The notes below the pieces were generated by a model. The model saw only the letters and a program-made list of their open reading frames with translations, searched no databases and was not told where the DNA came from. Below, piece after piece: positions 11,560-24,000 of a stretch of DNA of 64,000 bases. Every line of letters begins with the position of its first letter. Position 1 is the first letter of the stretch. Source of the stretch: Channallabes apus (taxonomy: Eukaryota > Chordata > Actinopteri > Siluriformes > Clariidae); the NCBI GenBank assembly GCA_030522415.1, contig CM060113.1, positions 5,765,467 through 5,829,466 of the forward strand. Reading direction: 5' to 3'. A program made the position numbers and the translations under genes.

Positions 11560-13969
11560 TATATAACCTCGGTCAGGTGACGTCATCTGATTAGATGCAG
11601 CCGCATGTTATAAATACTAGTGAGCCGGCGACAAACCTCAGATACTTTGTCTTCACTTTGACCTTGTTGTGAGCGTATCTATGTTTAAACCAGCAAAAAA
11701 AGAAGTGTTTAACTCACTGATATCGGAGTTTTAAACAAGATTATCTTGCTTAAACCGCGGAGAGGGAATAATCTCCGAGCACTAGGGAAAAAAAAAAAAA
11801 AAAAAAAAACAGCAGTTTCGGTCGGGTGGCCAGGGGGCCGAGCCTCAACGACGCGCTCCCCCTCCCTTAGCTTTCTCCATATGAGTTAACCCTTTCATGG
11901 AGTAAGCTGTATTAATCCTGTGTTTTCCTGCCATTGACTTATTTAGTTGTTTAAATATAGTTAATGTGGAATCGCATAGTTATATGATGTAGCCCAGATA
12001 GAAGAGATGCTTCAAAAGCTATCTCTCTCTTGGGACATCATCCTTCCTGAAAAGCTAATACCTCCTTTCAAGCTGTGTAGACTTTCATCTTCCCTGAAGG
12101 GAAAAGCTTTTCAGGCAGCAGGTCAGGTTGGTGCTCCTTTGCACACCTTTGCAGGCCTACCACGCTGACCTGAGCCTGTGCCCTGCTGAGAGACTTGAGC
12201 ACTGGCGGGGCTCTTAAGATAGGGCGTATTGGAATTACGCCGGGCCACAGACTTGCCTCTGCGTGCAACAAAAGCAGACGGCTCGTGCTATCGGCCGTTT
12301 TATGGCTGCGATGGGTTTCGCGCATAGGCACTTGTGGTTGAATCTTAGGCGCATCAAGGATAAGAATCGTGCATTCCTCCTGGATGCCCCTATCTCGCCT
12401 TCCGGCCTGTTTGGCGATATCGTTAACTCGGTCGCCACTAGGTTTATGAGGTGAAGTTATGTGAACAAGCCTTCGGGAAATTCCTTCCCCGCCGTGCTCA
12501 CAAGTCGGGACTGTCGGCCACCCAGTCTCGACCGGGTCTGACTCTTGCGAGGCGTGAAACACAAGGAGTGTCTTTTTGAGCCTGCCACCCCTTTTGGGGT
12601 ACGACGCACCTCACTATCAGCCTCAAAAAGGGTCAGACTGGCATATTGTCTTCTTCACAAAGAAGCCCTGAGGTTCATGTGCTCAAGACCATGTGGGTGG
12701 CCCTCCCTGACACCCCAGGAGGTCGGTGTTTTTGCTCCGCCACCACTGGTGTTTCGGGCAACACCAGTCTCCAATAAGTGTTAGTTCTTCAGTTTTCCTG
12801 CCATGTTTCCCCCCCCCCCCCCCCGTTTAACCAAGCCGCCGAAACTTTGCCCCTTTCTGAGAAATTGGCAGCGTGGAAGCTACTGCCAAGTATATCTCCT
12901 TGGGTAGAGAAACTACAGGACTCTGTTCACATCACCTTCTGCGTTTCAAAATGGCGTGATCTCCACTTCCATGAAACCGGAAGGTGCACATCTCCTGACA
13001 GAAGTTGCTGGGTATGGGGACAGGGAACATGTTCCCCTACCAGACAGTGAGTCAGGCTGCTACAATCAGTATTCCTTGGTTCCCAGAGGAACGGGGGGCT
13101 GCGTCCAAATTTTTAGATTTCACGGTCTGTACCGCTATCTAAAATAAACAATACAGTTTCAAAATGTTGACTGTTAAAGTGATTGCTCTCAAATCCTACC
13201 AAGCAATTGATTTGTGACAATCGATTGAAGGACTCTTACTTTCATATAGAAATATTCCCACAACACAAGGAAAGACCTGAGGTTCGCTTTTGGGGGCCAA
13301 GCTTACTGTACCAGTATCGGGTCCTTTCAGTTGGTCTAGCTTTCTCACCCGCACATATTAAAATGCATGGATGTAGATCTGGCTCTTACAACTACCAGGG
13401 CATCCATATTTGAATTACATAGACGACTGGCTGGCCCAGTCTCATTAGCTAGCGCTTCGACATCAGCATGTCGCCCTAGCTCATCTTGTTTCTTAGGATT
13501 GAGACCCAACGCCACGAAAGCGTGGCGAGGATTTGGGTGTCACATGAGATTCGATCGTAAGCGGGCACAGCTGTCTCCCGCTCGTGTCGAATCCATTATC
13601 AACACCCTCAAGGAAATCAAGCTAGACCAAGAAAGTGACCATCACTTTCAGAGATCTTGGCAGCCGTATCCATGGTGACCTTTGGGCCTTCTGCACATGA
13701 GAGCATTTCAGTTGTGGCTAAGACAATAGCTAGCAAATAGCTAGCACACCAGGTTCCTGTCCCTCAGCGCGATTTACGTTCCAGGGCATATGAATGTGAG
13801 AGCAGTTGTAACTGTCAGTCAATCTGGGAGAGATTTCATGCAGCAGAGGTGGACCGCTTTGCCTCGCAAGATCAGCAAATGTCCCGTTTGCTACTCCCTG
13901 ACTCTGGATCTAGTATCCCTCTTCAAGAGCTTATGCCCTCAAATGGAATGTTTTTAAAGGGTGACACAG

Positions 13970-14960
13970 GGTGAGAGATGCTATTGTCCTCTCCTATGAG
14001 GGGCGTGGGCTCACTCAACCTGGGGGATCGCCTCATTTATTGCACTAGCAAGAGGTATTCCCCTGCAGCAAGTGTGTGCTAAGCAGGTAGACCCAGTCCA
14101 CTGCCGAAATGTTTCAGTGCTGGAGTTTCGGCAGGAAAAGCTTGTCCTCGGGCTTGTGCCCTAGTACTCTCAAGACGTACTTAACCGCGTCCTCACTGAA
14201 CTATCTTCCGAAAGTTACATTTGTAACAAGCACCCTACTGTTCTGAAGCCTTCTGCCCTCCGCCTTCTACAGATTCGGAGCAGGAGAAACTTCACTTACT
14301 GTCCAGTACGTGCTCTTCAGATTTACGCCCACCGCATGAGCCAGTGGCGTAAGTCAGAGCGCCACTATACTGGGTGAGAGATGCCATTGCCCTCTCCTAT
14401 GAGGCGCGTGGGCTCACTTCGCCTCTAGGAATCAGGGTTCATTCAACCTGGGGGATCACCACATCTATTGCACTAGCAAGAGGTATTCCCCTGCAGCAAG
14501 TGTGTGCGAAGCAGGTAGACCCAGTCCACTGCTGAATTGTTTCAGTGCTGGAGTCCCTGCAGGAAAGTTGTCCTCTGGCCTGTGCCCAAGTACTCTCAGG
14601 ACGCACGTAACTGCATCCTCACTGAGTTATCAGCCTAAGTCCATAAACAACATCACCCTATTGTTTTGAAGCAATCCGTCCTCCACCTTTACAGCTTTGG
14701 AGCAGGAGAGACTTCACTTACTGTGTCCAGTACATGCTCTTCAGATTTACGTCCACCGCATCAGCCAGTGGTGTAGGTCAGAGAGCCTTTACATGTCTTG
14801 GGGCCGCTGGAGCGGCCGCCACTACACTGGGTGAGAGATGCATATTGCCCTCTCCTATGAGGCGCGTGGGTTCACGTCACCTCTAGGAAGCAGGGCTCAT
14901 TCAACCAGGGAGATCGCCTCCTTCTGCACCAGCAAGAGGTATTCCCCTGCAGCAATTTTG
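13970..14960 (+). repeat. Three diverged tandem copies inside the DIRS-like element
   Basis: The block beginning GGGTGAGAGATGC, followed by CTCTCCTATGAG, occurs near 13970, 14372 and 14829. Each time it is followed by a CACTAGCAAGAGG- or CACCAGCAAGAGG-type stretch and TATTCCCCTGCAGCAA. Two of the copies share a longer unit that includes the recombinase-like sequence with CGCATCAGCCAGTGG. Confidence 0.75.
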
Positions 14961-15525
14961 TGACACGGAGGGTTTGTCCTCCCCGCACACATTTGTTATA
15001 TTATAATCTGGATGTTCATGCTACTCCGGGCTCAGGGAAAGCCCAGAGTTAGCTGCCCAGGCATAGTTCTGAGACCTTCTCGGCTTTGTGCGCACACGTT
15101 ACACAACTTGGGGTCCAGACACTTGTAGTGCGGTGGCGTTGGTATTCTCGTTCCCATAGCGTTTTCACGCAGCATCAAGAGAAAGCCTTTGAAAGGGAAC
15201 GTCTCGGGTTACTGTGCTGTAACCCTGTTCCCTGAAAAGGCGGGAACGAGATGCTGCGTCCTAATGCCGTACTACCACGTGACTGGACGTCCGTTCAGAC
15301 AAATTAATCTGAGGTTTGTCGCCGGCTCACTAGTATTTATAACCTGCGGCTGCATTTAATCAGATGACGTCACCTGACCGAGGTTGTATATAGCCAAAAA
15401 ATTTGGCGTGTTTGCACACATGCTTCACAACCGGCAACAGGACAAAATGGTTCCCATAGCGTTTTCATGCAGCATTTCGTTCCCGCCTTTTCAGGGAACA
15501 AGGTTACAGCACAGTAACCCGAGAC

Positions 15526-16480
15526 ATTTTGTTAGGCGAGCCACTGTACTAAATAAGAACCTGGGATTGTTTTGGTTTCTTGCTATCAGTTGGCTGTGAT
15601 TCTCGGTCCTAGCAGCTTTTAGAGCCTGTCTATAGCCGCACATACTGTCTTTATACGCAATTTGAAAAACTTCTAATTTAGTTTTTCTCCATTTTCGCTC
15701 AAGGTTACGGGTTGCTCTCTTTAGGGCGCGAGTATGACTGTTGTACCACGGTGCAAATGTTTTATCTCTGACTTTTTTTAATCTGATGGGAGCAACAGTG
15801 TCTAATGTACTGGTAAAAATAGTGTCCATACTGCTAGTCACTTCATCTAGATCGTTTGCATTTAGGGGTCTAATAAGAAATTGGGACAGATCCGGCAGAT
15901 TACTTGTGAATCTGTCTTTAGTAGTCGGATTCATATTTCTAACAAATTGATAACGTGGGGGGGGACAGCTAATCTGTTCTACGGGTAGAGTATATATCAG
16001 GAGGTGATGATCTGTGATATCATCACTTTAAGGTAAGATCTCTATATTAGAGACATCTATACCATGGGATATAATTAAATCTAGTGTATGATTAAAGCGG
16101 TGAGTTGCCCCAATTATATTTAGTTTAACCCCAAAGGTTTTTGGTAAATCCATAAATGCGAGTCCTAAAGCGTCGTTAGCATCATCTACTGTACATGAAT
16201 GTTAAAGTCTCCTACTATCAACACTTTGTCAGAGTTAACCAAAAGGTCTGATAGCAGATGTCCAAATTCTTTAAGAAAATCGACATTTTCTATTCGGGGG
16301 GAACAGGCACAATTTCTATAGGACAAGCTATGTGTGTGCGTCTATCAGTATGGTGAGTTGTAATGAGGCTAATGTGATTGGAATCTAAGGTATGACTTAC
16401 CGCCAGTCAGATGGATCGTAGTGTCCTGGAGATGTTGTTATGTGGATTACACATGTAAAACCAGTTGTACTATAATCCAC
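15526..16480 (-). mobile_element. L2-like LINE, 5' half (endonuclease and linker)
   Basis: Minus-strand frames give the APE-type endonuclease core VGDFNIHVDDANDAL (about 16230-16185), then DDITDHHLL (about 16020). The linker at 15934-15526 includes APWYNSHTRALKRATRNLERKWR and NNPRFLFSTVARLTK. The reading continues at 9862 in the other half. Frames are broken by stops in the endonuclease part, so it is inactive. Confidence 0.83.
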
Positions 16481-16665
16481 TCTATCACTTCTAACAACCC
16501 TTTTTTCTCATTCAGTTTGATTTAATTTTTATTTTCTTTTATAATTTTTTTTCAAAAAATTAATTAAAAAATTTACTGAATTAATATCAAACTGAATATT
16601 GCAAAGCGAAGGGTTGTAGTTATTAGCAAGGATAGAGTGCATTATAGTACAGTTGATTTTACATT
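16465..16665. repeat. About 200-bp palindromic repeat (MITE-like)
   Basis: The left arm (GTACTATAATCCACTCTATC, then CAACCC and ATTCAGTTTGAT) is the imperfect reverse complement of the right arm (ATCAAACTGAATATTG, GGGTTGTAGTTATTAG, GATAGAGTGCATTATAGTAC). The centre is AT-rich. It would fold as one hairpin. It could be a non-autonomous DNA element; the superfamily is unknown. Confidence 0.7.
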
Positions 16666-17234
16666 TTCTTAATGCTAAATTTCTATAGCAAAAAAGTTAT
16701 TGAATTTTGTTGATTTAATTGTAATTTTTTTGCAACTCATAATAGACTGTACCAAAGTGCAGTAATGTTCATACATATCTTTACAATTATTATTATTATT
16801 TTAATAATTTTTAAAAAAAACACCTCTCATTTAACAAATTATCTGTTTTATTGGCACAGGAATTGTCTGTGTAATGATTTATTTTAAAATGGACATTGAA
16901 ATAATTATTAATCAATTAAACAAAAAATAAATAAACAAATAATCCATACTGTAGTCTAACAGTGTAATATGTTTGATGTCCTGTGAGGTATTTCTCTGTA
17001 ATCTTGTGTATTCTTCTGTAAATAAACGCTTGGGTCTTGGTCATGCACTTTTTCGACGGTCCCTTAGTGACTCCATCGGTATCAAGCGCCGGTACGCAGC
17101 GTTTCTGACAGATTTAGCTCCAGCAGGCTGTAACAGGAGAAGATCTAAAAATATATTTATTTGTAAAAACTTCTCTGTCCACTCCAGAGCAAGAAAATAT
17201 GTGATTTGTCATCTTTGTGTGTTTATTTCTTGAT
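16666..17234. other. AT-rich spacer
   Basis: No gene is recognised. The stretch ends just before the second copy of the repeat first seen at 6770. Confidence 0.45.
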
Positions 17235-17520
17235 AAACAGATGAGATAATCTCGGTTCACCTCCATTGCTCAAATTTCCCCCTCTTGGTCGGCGACTGCG
17301 AGTGATGTCACTCCCCACACAATCCCGCCCCACAGTATAGACCCGCCCCTGACACTGATTGACAGGTTTCTGTGTAACGCGCCGGAAATGCAATTGCAAA
17401 TGGATTAGCGATTGCGTTTGAATTTTGGCTGGCTTGACGCACGACGCAGAGAAAATGAAAAAGCAAACGTGGTAATTGATTTTGCTATTTAAATATGACA
17501 GGCTCATGACTTGTAAGACA
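17235..17520 (-). repeat. Inverted copy of the 6770-7065 repeat
   Basis: Conserved blocks are GAAATTTGAGC with GGCGACTGCGAGTGATGTCAC (plus strand: CGCAGTCGCC in the partner) at one end and GGCTCATGACTTGTAAGACA at the other. The unit has a GC-richer extra segment (about 17325-17385) that the partner lacks. Confidence 0.65.
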
Positions 17521-18285
17521 TGGCAAAGACATCCAGCAGGAGTAACTGTGGACGCAAGAGGAAGCTGTCTGAACATAAAACCACAGCTGCCCAACTCGCT
17601 GCAGAATTAAATGTGCACCTCAACTCTTCTGTTTCCACTGAAACTGTTCTTCAGGAGCTCCACAGTGTCAATGTACATGGCCGAGCTGCTATAGCCAAAC
17701 CTTTGGTCACTCGTGCCAATGCCAAACATCGGTTTCAAGGGGGCCTGCAGCGAAAATCTTGGGCTGTGGACAATGTGAATCATGTATTGTTCTCTGATGA
17801 GTCCGCCTTCATTGTCTTGCCCACATCCAAGAGAGTTACGGTGTGGAGGAGCCCAAGACTGTTGCATGCCCAAAGTAAAGGCATGGGGGTGGATTCCCTA
17901 GGCCCAATCCTTGTGCTGGATGGGCGTGTCACTGCCAAGGACTACCAAACCATTCTGGAGGACCTTGTGCACCCAATGGTTGTTTCCTGAAGGCGGTGCC
18001 GTGTATCAGGGTGATAATGCACCAATACTCACAGCAAGACTGGAGACAGAGTGGTTTGATGAAAGTGAAGTCTCCCATGGCCTGCACAGTCATCAGATCT
18101 AAATATCATTGAGCCACTTTGGGGTGTTTTGAAGGAGCGAGTCAGGAAACGTTTTCACGTAGTGACCTGGCCACTATTCTGCAAGAAGAATGGTTCAAAT
18201 TAACTCTGGCCACTCAGGACTGTCATTCCCAAGATGAATTGATACTGTATTGGCCAAAAAAAAGGAGGCCTTACACCATGCAAAT
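17521..18285 (+). pseudogene. Tc1-like transposase, degenerate
   Basis: The frame 17521-17990 gives SSRSNCGRKRKLSEH, TTAAQLAAELN, RAAIAKPLVT, DNVNHVLFSDESAFIV and VTVWRSP, which is a Tc1 DDE domain with the first catalytic Asp. Later frames add the second Asp (YQGDNAPILTA, about 18010) and the third motif (about 18100, IEPLWGVLKERV). Several frameshifts break it. It is the same family as the relic at 840-1565. A gypsy-type element follows directly. Confidence 0.8.
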
Positions 18286-18289
18286 TATT

Positions 18290-20430
18290 ATAATCAGGCG
18301 TTTCAGGTTTATTGTCCAATCCCTGCAGTTGTGTAAACGGAATAAAGCGACATCCCTTAGAGAAGTGATCTACTACTACCAGGACTGTTGTGCACCCTTT
18401 TGACACTGGCAGATCCATCACAAAGTCCACCGCGATGTGTGACCACGGCCTGTTAACGGGCAAACATCAAGGGGTTTTGGTTGTTGCACAGATAGCACAA
18501 AACGAAACTACTGTTTTCATGGTTTCCCGCATGTTTGGCCACCAGAACTTTGTTTCTAGGAGTTGGAATGTCCGTAATACGCCGGGGTGTCCAGACGAGA
18601 ACTGTTAGCAGTTCGCGATTTCCGATATCATAATTGCATTCGGCAGGTGTTAGTTTACATGAAAAGAAGGTTTCTCTGGGTGGCTGTGACAGCACTGCTC
18701 CAAGTTCTACCTCCGACGCATTGACCTCAACTAGAAAGGGCTTCTCTCGATTGGGGAGTTTTAATATAGGCGCGGAGGTAAAAACTTGTTTGAGGCGCTG
18801 GAATGCCGTGCGTGCTTCCATCGAGAACGAGCGTAGCCGTTGCGGTTTTCCCTTTAACAAACCCGTGAGCGGTGCTGCCATTGTGCTGAAGCCCCAAATA
18901 AAGCGCCGATAGAAGTTGGCGAACCCAAGGAATCTCTGTAGCGCCTTAACTGACTTGGGTTCCGGCCATTGTTGCACCGCCGTGACCTTGGCTGCGTCCA
19001 TTTCGACCCCCAGTGGTCTTATGCGATAGCCCAGAAATGCAATCTCCTTCTTTTGAAACTCTAGGTATACTATAACAGAACGGTTCAACATATGCCGGAA
19101 CACGTCATTCATGAACCCCTGAAACACTGCAGGTGTGTTTACCAATCCATAAGCCATCATGTTGTACTGGTAATGACAATGTCGTGCTAAACGCAGTCTT
19201 CCATTTGTCACCTTTGCGAACACGAACAAGGCTATATGCGCTGCGGAGATCGAGTTTGGTAAAGATGGACACACCGCGGAGCTGGTCGATAGCGGCCGGT
19301 ACGAGGGGCAGTGGGTGCTTGTATTTTATTTTGATTGCATTGAGCCCTCTATATTCAATACATGGCCGTAGGCCCCCACCTTTTTTCTCGATAAAAAAGA
19401 AACCTGCTGAAGCTTGCGACGTGGACCTGCTGATAAGTCCCTGCTGGAAAGTCTTACTCATATATTCCTCCATGGGTTTCTGCCACGGACAATGGGTAAA
19501 TGCACAAGCACGGCGGTGTTGTCCCACGGATGGTGAGAGGGAAGTCATGCAGCTGCCCTAATGCTAAACACGTCTTTAAATTTTGTGTACTCTGATGGCA
19601 CAACGGTCGATACTTGTGCGCTTGGACTCTCAATTGTGGTAGTTTGGACCGCCAATGCTGATGGTGTACAGAATTTTGCGCATCTAGGGGCCCAGGATGT
19701 GATGCATGATCCTGCCCAATCAAAAATAGGATAGTGTGCACTGAGCCAGGGCAGGCCCAGCACGACGGACTGATCCAACCGAGAAATCACAAAAAATTTT
19801 AGTTCCTTGGTGTGACCAGGGAAAGTTAACCGTAGGGGCTTGGAAAGAAGTTAAGCAGGCGAGTGTTTAAATTTTTACTACTACTCCTTTCGAGGAGGGG
19901 TGCCTTCGTTTGCTGCAGAGGTGCTGGTCCAGTTTGATTGCCAGTTCTATACAGTCATCGAGTGCTAATCCTGAATCGCGACATGCCAGTTCAAGTTGTA
20001 TGTCTGGATGTAGTCCATCCCGGAAGCGAGCGAGTAAGCTTTAGCTGCACCAGCTGTTCTCTTAGCTGTTCGGCTAAGATTCTAAACTTGATGGTATAAT
20101 CCGCGACCGTTATGTGTCCTTGTTTGAGCCTCAGCAATTGTTGCTCCCCCGTCTTACCATGATCTGGATGATTGAAAACCGTGCGAAAGGCATGGAGGAA
20201 CCGGTCATAGCTGGATGTGACAATCCCACCTGCACTCCACACTGCGGTGGCCCAGTCCATCGCTGGCCCGGTAAGCTGCTGAGTGATGAAACTTATTTTC
20301 TTTCTTTCTGGCAGCTCGGGATAATCCGTGAGATAGAGCTCACAGGCCAGGAGGAACTGGTGAGACAACTGGGTCAGACCAACACCAAAACTGCAGCTTT
20401 TTTAGGACGTTCTCGGACTGCAGTGGTCAG
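18290..20430 (-). mobile_element. Ty3/gypsy-like LTR retrotransposon, decayed, no LTRs found
   Basis: Minus-strand order fits gag-pol. Gag-like: 20368-19991 (LTGPAMDWATAVW, ITVADYTIKFRILAEQL). Protease region: 19790-19545 (VVLGLPWLSAHYPIFDW). RT: 19548-19105 ([34 protein letters not shown]). RNase H side: 19080-18620 ([38 protein letters not shown]). Start of integrase core: 18463-18330 ([28 protein letters not shown]). Frames are interrupted and the integrase is cut short. The ends were not identified. Confidence 0.82.
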
Positions 20431-20561
20431 GACATAACAATAGTGATCCATGGAAGGAAAACTGCTAAACTGGCGACAGAGTCATGAGTGACCAGGGCTC
20501 ATTGAGGCAAATGAAGAGTGAAGGCTCAATATTAGGTGGGTGGTCATAACGTTATGGCTGA

Positions 20562-20597
<36 letters not shown>

Positions 20598-21000
20598 ACT
20601 TGTTAACATTTGAACTTCAGCAATATAAGCTTATATACTAAGATAGAAAAAAAACAGGCTCAGCATAATGTGATCATAGTAAATCCAGATCAAAAATCAA
20701 CCATTTCAAGAATAATAATATATAGGATAATAATAAAGAGGATATAATTACAATAAATTATACATTACAAGCCATTTAAACAATTTTAGTGCATTTCGGT
20801 TTTCTATTTTACTAAGGGCATCTGAGAAAAATTTTAGGTCATTTTTAAATATCATAAACAGGTTTTCCAGATGGCGGCTTGAAGGGAGGTTGTTTGTGGT
20901 TAAGCGGTGGTGCCACTTTGCTGAATTTTCTACTATTACAACCGCATAATACAAACGGAGCACGCTCATGTCTCACGTAGGTTATTATGTGCATAAATAA
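20431..21000. other. Repeat remnants and a GT microsatellite
   Basis: 20440-20565 ends in GTGGTCATAACGTTATGGCTG, a terminal sequence shared in inverted, diverged form with 42899-42940. A GT microsatellite lies at about 20567-20594. The rest is AT-rich and has no gene. Confidence 0.55.
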
Positions 21001-21009
21001 TAACTTTTT

Positions 21010-24000
21010 GAGGCAAACATGCCATGTAAGAAAGCACAGATTGCCAACAACTCCAACGAGGCGTTGAGCAAGATGACACTGCTAGTGCTAGCATGAGTTT
21101 GCCTGTGTTATCGGTATCCGACATAGTTGCGGAGATTACAGCCAATATCTCCAAGCTCATTGACAAACAAATGGATCCTTGTTGTTACAACTGCATCGCT
21201 CTGAGCTAGGCGAGCACAATAAACGGATCACTGAAGCGGAAACAAGGATATCTGCTATGGAGGACGCGGTAACCCCGGTCGGGGCGAAGTTCACTTGAGA
21301 AACTCCTGCATGACTTGGACGAATGGGCTGAAGACCTCGAAAACAGAGAAAGGAGGAAGAATATTCGTATTGGTGGGTTACCTGAGGGTGTGGAAGGTGA
21401 TAACCCGACTCTGATAATGAAGACTCTTTGCATTGCTTAAAAATCAGGCCGTATAAAACTAGAGGGAGCTCGCCGATCACTTGCCCCCAAGCATTCCTTT
21501 ACGCAGCGATCGCAACCCATCTTAGTGAGGTTTCACAAATTCCAAGACAAGCAACGAGTGTTAAATGCCGCGCGGGAGCTGGAGAGCTGGGGTGGCTCCC
21601 CTTTGAAACTTGGAGACAGCACAGTGATGTTCTTTCAAGACTTCTCTGCGTCTGTCCTTCGCAAGCGCAGGATGTTTGACGAAGTTAAGAGACGTTTGAA
21701 GTCTCTAGGAGCAGAATATAGGCAAATTTACCCTGCCCTTCTCAAGGTAAACTTTCGTGGCTCAGCGAAGGTGTTTCACAAGCCGGCTGCTGTCGAGGCG
21801 TTCTTGAGCTCAGTGGATGCGCAGCCGGTTGGTAATAATTGAATGCCCAACACATACAACAGGCGTCCCAGACAATTATTCATTGGTGTGAGCTTAAATA
21901 AGGTAAATTTAACTGGAACATTGGGACATGTTGGCTTACCTGTATTGTTTAAGTTATGCGGTTATGAATAGCGGCACCACCGCTTGACTTTTGGCTTGTA
22001 TTTTGGTTTCCTTTTGTCATTAGAAGACCTCTTTTCACTGGTGCTGTCGTTATCCAGCGGGAGGTAAAGTGTATAATTTTGTCGATGTTCAACAGTTTTT
22101 TGTTCAAGTTCTTTTTATTGGTTAGTTAATTGTTTTTTGTTTTGTTTTTTTGCTCACCACTTGTTTGGCTTACTTTCATGTTATTCATATGTACATTTGG
22201 ACTACATTATGTCAAATATATACAGAAAATGTTAACGTTAAATGTTTGTACATGGAATGTTAATGGTATCCATACATCTTTTAAGAGAAGAAAAGTTTTA
22301 ACATATTTAAAAAAGGAGGGGGTACATGTCGCTTTACTTCAGGAGACTCATTTAAATGATGAAGAACATATTAAACTATCACAGGGGGGGTTTGGCCAGG
22401 TCTTCTTCTCATCATTTACTTCAAGGAGTAGAGGCGTAGTTATCTTAACTAAGTCAGGTATTCCATTCCAATTAACAAACGTTATTAAGGACACAAGAGG
22501 GCGCTATTTAATTGCTAAGTGGTTATGATTCAGCGAAGAAATTGCTTTCTTGAATATTTATTAGCCTCCTGGCCATCCAGGGGATTTTTTGACCATAGCA
22601 TTTGCCAAATTTGCAGATTGGGGAGTTAAGACTTTGTTTATTGGGGGGGATTTCAATTGTCATTTATGCCCCATCATAGATAAATTTCCAACAGTTAAAC
22701 CATTATTGTCAGCGCAGGCTAAAACTGTTACGGCTCTTTGTGAGGAATTTGACTATATAGATATCTAGAGGGTCTGCTACTCCACAGAACACGAGTATAC
22801 TTTTTTTCCTAGAATCCACAACTCTTATACTAGGATAGATTCCTCCCACAGTCCAAAGACATGCAGGCTAGGCTAATTGGCGTTCCCAAATTGACCATAA
22901 TGTGTGAATGTGTGTGTGTGTGTGTGTGTGCTCTGCGATGGATTGGCACGCTGTCCAGGGTGTACCCTGCCTCATACCCTGAGTCTCCTGGGATAGGCTC
23001 CAGGTCCCCGCGACCCTAAATACAGGGTACAAAGCGGTATAGAAGAAGAAGAATTAGAAGGGGATACAAAACAGTCCATGGAACTCTTCTTTTCCACCCT
23101 CAATCTACCCACCCTATCAGAGGATCAGACCACCTTCCTCAATGCCCCTATATCTAAAAAGGATGTTCTAGAGGCCATTAAGAGTTTACAATCTGGGAAA
23201 GCGCCTGGCCCAGATGGGCTTAGTAGCGAATTTTATAAAGAATTTAGAAATTTGCTAGTTGATCCCTTACTAAATATGTTCAATGACTCATTCATAAAAG
23301 GTAATTTGCCTCAATCTCTTAGAGAGGCAAATATATCCCTAATTTTGAAAAAAAGTAAGCAAGCGGAAGATTGTTCTTCATATCGACCTATTTCGCTGCT
23401 GAATGTTGACTTGAAGATTCTCCCTGTCCTAGTAAAGGATGACCAAATAAATTTTGAAACAAATACCCCAAGCATTATCATCCTTCCCATTTAGATGGGC
23501 CCCTGAAGGTTTAATATACCTGGCAATTAATGTTACCCCCTCCTTTGAACAGATGTATAAAGTACATTTTCTTCCACCTTTTGAGCGTGTCCGGATGGAC
23601 TTAGAGAGGTGGAATGTCCTCCCTGTTTCTTTGTTGGGTCGGATCGCCCTCCTGAAGCTGAATATTCTTCCAAGACTACTTTATCCCATTCAAATGATTC
23701 CAATAATTTTTACTCATAAAACGATTATAAAGTTGAATGTTTGGTTTAGTCCTTTTATATGGGCCAAAAAAAAAAGCATGCATAAAAATGTCAACCTTAA
23801 TGCTTTCGTCTTCGACGGGGGGTCTCGACCTACCGGACATTCGGAAATATCAGTTAAGTGTTCACCTACGTTATATCTCTGACTGGGTACATAGAGGACC
23901 TAATACAGCATGGTTTGATGTTGAAAGTTCACTCAGCAAACTTCCTTTGGTAAATGAGCTTTTTCTTAAGAAGTTTAAATCTGTAAAAGCCGCCTGTAAG

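Larger units (their letters stand above)
9829..15525 (+). mobile_element. DIRS-like tyrosine-recombinase retrotransposon, decayed, split by a Tc1 element
   Basis: The ends are inverted repeats: left 9829-9940 plus 11562-11645, right about 15300-15525. An internal complementary region at 15150-15260 is the reverse complement of the left end (15150-15200) joined to that of the right end (15201-15255). That arrangement is the hallmark of DIRS elements. Broken reading frames include a DIRS-type RT (LPLSEKLAAW about 12850; NYIDDWLA about 13415; LSPARVESIINTLKEI about 13570) and, from about 14200, tyrosine-recombinase-like pieces (PVRALQIYAHRMSQWR). Many stops make it inactive. It has no target duplication, as expected for this class. 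Confidence 0.85.

Noticed and set aside
12068..12562. 164-codon minus-strand frame in the DIRS-like element
   Set aside because: The element's coding direction is plus (RT and recombinase motifs); this is antisense to the gag-like part.
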